A stretch of DNA of 8,686 nucleotides from CAZIXN01 sp039180415 (GTDB lineage Bacteria > Planctomycetota > Phycisphaerae > Phycisphaerales > Phycisphaeraceae), in NCBI GenBank assembly GCA_039180415.1, contig JBCDDH010000106.1, positions 1 to 8,686 of the forward strand, in the 5' to 3' direction. Under the pieces are notes generated by a model. The model ran no database searches, had not been told where the DNA came from, and saw only the letters and a list, made by a program, of their open reading frames with translations. The position numbers were made by a program, and so were the translations under genes. This document shows, piece after piece, positions 5,892 through 8,686 of this stretch (the first letter of the stretch is position 1; the number at the start of each line of letters is the position of its first letter).

Positions 5892-7049
5892 ATGAAAGTA
5901 GACGAACGGTTTCGCGCCTTGGTGTTGAGTTGGCTGCTCGGCGCAGCTTTATTCTTCCCGCTTGCGGCGTTCGCGGAGTTTCGGCCCGACGCGGCCCAGT
6001 GGCTCAGCACCGAGGGGCAACACATCGATGCGCACGGCGGGGGCGTGATGCTGCACGAAGGCGTGTACTACTGGTATGGCGAGCGGCGAAACCACGAGGT
6101 CAAGGGGATCCGCTGCTACCGCTCGGAAGACCTGACGACGTGGGAGCCGCTGGGGGTGGTTCTCGAGGCCGAGGCGACGGTGGGGCACGATTTACAGCCG
6201 GGCTGCAAGATGGAACGGCCGAAGGTGATCTACAACGCGGACACCGGGAAGTTCGTGATGTGGTTCCACCTCGAACTGGCGGACATGAGCTACGAAGCGG
6301 CGCGGACGGCGGTGGCGGTGGCGGACGACCCGGCCGGGCCGTTCACGTACCTGCGTTCGTTCCGGCCACATCCGGGGATCATGCCGGTGAACCGGCCGGT
6401 CGAAAACGTGCGGGGCCGGCATGCGTGGGGGCGGATGATCGATGCCGTCGAAGGCGACGAGGAGAAAAACCGCTTGGGCCGCTACCTCATTCGCGACCTC
6501 GCGGTGGGGCAGATGGCCCGCGACATGACGGTGTTTCAGGACGACGACGGCACCGCTTGGCACGTGCACAGCGCCGAAGAAAACCGCACGCTGCATTTCG
6601 CTCGGCTGACCGACGACTACCTGAACTTCAGCGGCGAGTACTACCGGATTTTGCCCGAGGGCGCGAACGAAGCGCCGGCGATCTTTAAACACGAAGGACG
6701 CTATTACCTGATCGCGTCGGGCCTGACGGGGTGGAAACCCAATAAGGCGCGCTCGTATGTCGCCGACCGGATCCAGGGCCCGTGGGAAGCGCTGGGCAAC
6801 CCGTGCGTCGGCGGGCCGAACCCGCACAACGGGATGGGGCCGGAGTTAACGTTCGGCGGGCAGAGCACGTTCGTGCTGCCGGTGCCCGACGGCGAAGACG
6901 GAACGACGGGTTACATCGCGATGTTCGATGTGTGGCAACGCCCGAACCTCGGCGAGAGCCGGTACATCTGGCTGCCTTTGACGTTCGAGGACGGCCGGCC
7001 GATCGTGCGGTGGCGGGATACATGGAAATTGTCGGAACTCGACGAGTGA
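5892..7049 (+). CDS. Secreted GH43 family glycosidase, exo-beta-1,3-galactanase-like
   Basis: The product is 385 residues. Residues 1-28 are a signal peptide (FRALVLSWLLGAALFF core, AFA|E cleavage), so it acts outside the cytoplasm. The rest is a single five-bladed beta-propeller. HIDAHGGGVM (44-53) and YYWYGE (59-64) are signatures of the GH43 branch that includes exo-beta-1,3-galactanases. E109 in MERPKVIYN, E260 in NEAPAIF and Q324 in FGGQSTFV align by motif with the pKa-modulating Glu, catalytic acid and unusual Gln base described for a fungal GH43 galactanase (alignment recalled, not computed). FQDDDGTAWHVHSAEEN (215-231), SGLTGWKPN (276-284) and YIWLPL (358-363) complete the family pattern. 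No extra binding module is present. The expected activity is exo-release of galactose from beta-1,3-galactan or a related side chain; another GH43 specificity is possible. It follows the regulator by 160 bases on the same strand. Confidence 0.88.
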   Translation: MKVDERFRALVLSWLLGAALFFPLAAFAEFRPDAAQWLSTEGQHIDAHGGGVMLHEGVYYWYGERRNHEVKGIRCYRSEDLTTWEPLGVVLEAEATVGHDLQPGCKMERPKVIYNADTGKFVMWFHLELADMSYEAARTAVAVADDPAGPFTYLRSFRPHPGIMPVNRPVENVRGRHAWGRMIDAVEGDEEKNRLGRYLIRDLAVGQMARDMTVFQDDDGTAWHVHSAEENRTLHFARLTDDYLNFSGEYYRILPEGANEAPAIFKHEGRYYLIASGLTGWKPNKARSYVADRIQGPWEALGNPCVGGPNPHNGMGPELTFGGQSTFVLPVPDGEDGTTGYIAMFDVWQRPNLGESRYIWLPLTFEDGRPIVRWRDTWKLSELDE

Positions 7050-7072
7050 CGCATCGCCACGCATGAGGCGTC
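7048..7072. terminator. Short inverted repeat across the convergent gene junction
   Basis: GACGC (7048-7052) and GCGTC (7068-7072) form a 5-bp stem across the 25-base gap between the convergent GH43 and GH38 genes, starting within the GH43 stop codon. The loop is 15 bases and no T run flanks it on either side. It may serve as a weak bidirectional terminator, but chance is a fair alternative. Confidence 0.2.
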
Positions 7073-7074
7073 GG

Positions 7075-8686
7075 TCAATCGCCGCGGCGGGTGATGCGGT
7101 AGCTGAGGATCTGGTACGGGGCGAAGTCCACGCGGAGCCCGTCGGCTTCGGACGGGGAGGCGTCGAGGGGGGCGAGGGGATCGCCCTTGAGGTCGACTTG
7201 TTGGGCGTGGCACCCGGCCGCGAATTTTAAGTGGGCGGCCCCGCGTCGGCCGAGGGTTTCGTGGAGCCGAAGGGTCCAGCCGCCGGGCTCGGTGTCGAAC
7301 ACGGGCTTGGCCCAGGCGGGGACGAGCGAGTCGCCGCCTTCGAGGCCCCGGAGGCCCGCGTCGCCGGGGGTGGCCGTGACACGCACGGGCGGGGTGAAGA
7401 GCGTGTCGGCCAGGGCGGCGGGCTGCTCGGCACGCGGGGCGTCGGCGGAATACACGCCGACGGCGAAGTGGGCGGTGTGCGGGCCCAGGTCCGAGCACCG
7501 GTCGGCGACGTTGGCCGAGGCGTTGCCGCCGCCCTCGCCGCGGTGGCCGGTGTAGCGCGGCGAGCGGATGAGTGAGAGATGTAGCAAGCCGTCGCGGCAG
7601 CCGAAGCCGTACTTCGCTTCGGTGACGAGCATGAGCCCGTCGCGTTCGGTGTCGTCGGCGACGGCGGCCCAGCGTGAGCCGGGCACTTCGAACATCGCGT
7701 CGTTTTCCAGGGGCCCGACGTGCTGGGGACGCAGCGTGCTGCCGTACGGCGCCCCGAACCGTGCCATGCGGCCGGTGTAGTTCGTCGGCGCGGCCCACTT
7801 GAGCAGGGTCTGCGGGTCTTGCCAGTCCAGGTCGATCTGGATGCGCAGAACCGTTTCGCCAGGCCGCAACTCGTAGCGCACCTCGGCCCGGCTGGATCGG
7901 CCGACCGCGCGGGAGTAAACGACTTGCGGGATCGGGCCGTCAGGGTTGTCGATCCGGCGGTTCACGGCGCTGTCGACGCGGCGGCCGTTGGCGAGCGTCG
8001 CGCGGTCGACATCCCAGGCGTCGTAGTTGGCCGGGTGATCGGGGAAGGTGTACAGCTCGCCGGCCGGCTCACGCAGCGCAACGTCGACGCCGTCGCGGGT
8101 TATTGCTTCGAGCCGACCCTCGGCGTCGAGGACGAACGCCGCGCGGCCGTTGGCGAGCGTGACCCGGCCGCCGTCCTCGGTAACGCGCACGGGCGCAGCG
8201 GGTGCCTCTTCCAACGCAGATTCGGCGGTCACGCTCAGCGGCGACAGGCTCACCCGGCGGCCGTCGAGCCATTCGGCCTGCGGTACAGGCAACGGGTTGA
8301 ACCAGCCCGGCTCCGCCGCGTTCTCGTCTGATCCGTTCGCGAAGGCGTCGGCCGTGTCCCGTTCGACCGCTTCGACGAGTTGCGCGAGTTCGGGCAGGTG
8401 CTCTTCGTAGACCTCGGGCACGGAGCTGCCGGGGATGTAGTCGTGGAACTGCGCGAAGACGATGCGCCGCCAGGCGTGGTCGGTCGCCGCGTCGGTCGGT
8501 TGGCCGAGCACGCAGGCCGCGGCTTCGCGTACCTGGAGCGCCCGTTCGACGGCCCGGAACCGGCGCTTCAGCTCGGCCTGCGTGGTCTGCACGCCGCGGT
8601 GGCCCTGCATGTACATCTCGCCCTGCCAGACCGGCAAGTCGTCACGCCGCTCGGCCAGCCGATCGAAGAACCCCTCGATCGTGCCC
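7075..8686 (-). CDS. GH38 alpha-mannosidase, 5' end cut by window edge
   Basis: The frame is open to the right edge, giving the C-terminal 536 residues; family members are usually 800-1000. The first visible residues (GTIEGFFDRLAERRDDLPVW) and GEMYMQGHRGVQTTQA (22-37) match the end of the GH38 catalytic domain, where LPVWxGELYLExHRGxxTTQA is usual. Next comes the mannosidase middle domain with FAQFHDYIPGSSVPEVYE (77-94); the His of QFHD (codon 8443-8445) corresponds to a zinc ligand in GH38 enzymes. The remainder is the C-terminal beta-sandwich region, with the FPDHPANYDAWDVD pattern. The enzyme hydrolyses alpha-mannosides by a retaining, zinc-assisted mechanism. The nucleophile Asp and the other zinc ligands lie off the window, as does any signal peptide, so location is unknown. 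A TTG at 8637 is not a real start because homologous sequence continues upstream of it. It converges on GH43 with a 25-base gap, so it has its own promoter elsewhere. Confidence 0.92.
   Translation of the reverse strand, partial: GTIEGFFDRLAERRDDLPVWQGEMYMQGHRGVQTTQAELKRRFRAVERALQVREAAACVLGQPTDAATDHAWRRIVFAQFHDYIPGSSVPEVYEEHLPELAQLVEAVERDTADAFANGSDENAAEPGWFNPLPVPQAEWLDGRRVSLSPLSVTAESALEEAPAAPVRVTEDGGRVTLANGRAAFVLDAEGRLEAITRDGVDVALREPAGELYTFPDHPANYDAWDVDRATLANGRRVDSAVNRRIDNPDGPIPQVVYSRAVGRSSRAEVRYELRPGETVLRIQIDLDWQDPQTLLKWAAPTNYTGRMARFGAPYGSTLRPQHVGPLENDAMFEVPGSRWAAVADDTERDGLMLVTEAKYGFGCRDGLLHLSLIRSPRYTGHRGEGGGNASANVADRCSDLGPHTAHFAVGVYSADAPRAEQPAALADTLFTPPVRVTATPGDAGLRGLEGGDSLVPAWAKPVFDTEPGGWTLRLHETLGRRGAAHLKFAAGCHAQQVDLKGDPLAPLDASPSEADGLRVDFAPYQILSYRITRRGD

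Noticed and set aside
1..8686. CRISPR, insertion sequence, phage or defence system
   Set aside because: No regularly spaced repeats, transposase, integrase or nuclease motifs were found on either strand; all sizeable genes are carbohydrate-related or surface proteins.

Overview
The window reads as accessory chromosome of a carbohydrate-degrading Planctomycetota bacterium, most likely a Phycisphaerae-like marine or sediment organism. This rests on the combination of a PEP-CTERM surface protein, a planctomycete-type pseudopilin with a terminal H-Xn-DG motif, a XylR-type regulator, several secreted glycoside hydrolases, and moderate to high GC. The species cannot be named from the sequence.

Layout, left to right. 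Positions 1-2075 (minus) hold most of a large secreted glycoside hydrolase of clan GH-A (GH39-like); its C-terminus runs off the left edge. Positions 2311-3240 (minus) encode a pseudopilin-like protein, and 3463-4269 (minus) a short secreted PEP-CTERM protein. An AT-rich divergent control region (4270-4474) separates this leftward block from a rightward pair: a XylR-family regulator with a sugar-binding domain plus AraC-type DNA-binding domain (4475-5731), and a secreted GH43 enzyme resembling exo-beta-1,3-galactanases (5892-7049). A GH38 alpha-mannosidase (7075-8686, minus) converges on the GH43 gene; its N-terminal catalytic part lies beyond the right edge.

The likely logic is a regulated glycan-utilisation island. 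The XylR-like protein would sense a sugar and control the divergent block. The GH43, GH-A and GH38 enzymes would attack a heteropolysaccharide or glycoprotein glycan containing galactose and mannose. The PEP-CTERM protein and pseudopilin would be surface components made with the enzymes. The co-regulation and the substrate are inference; the protein families are read from the sequence.

No tRNA, rRNA, CRISPR array, insertion sequence or attachment site was seen. Non-coding stretches are all shorter than 300 bases and contain several stem-loops, listed below. The GH-A gene is easy to miss because it has no stop in the window and is overlain by long antisense open frames.
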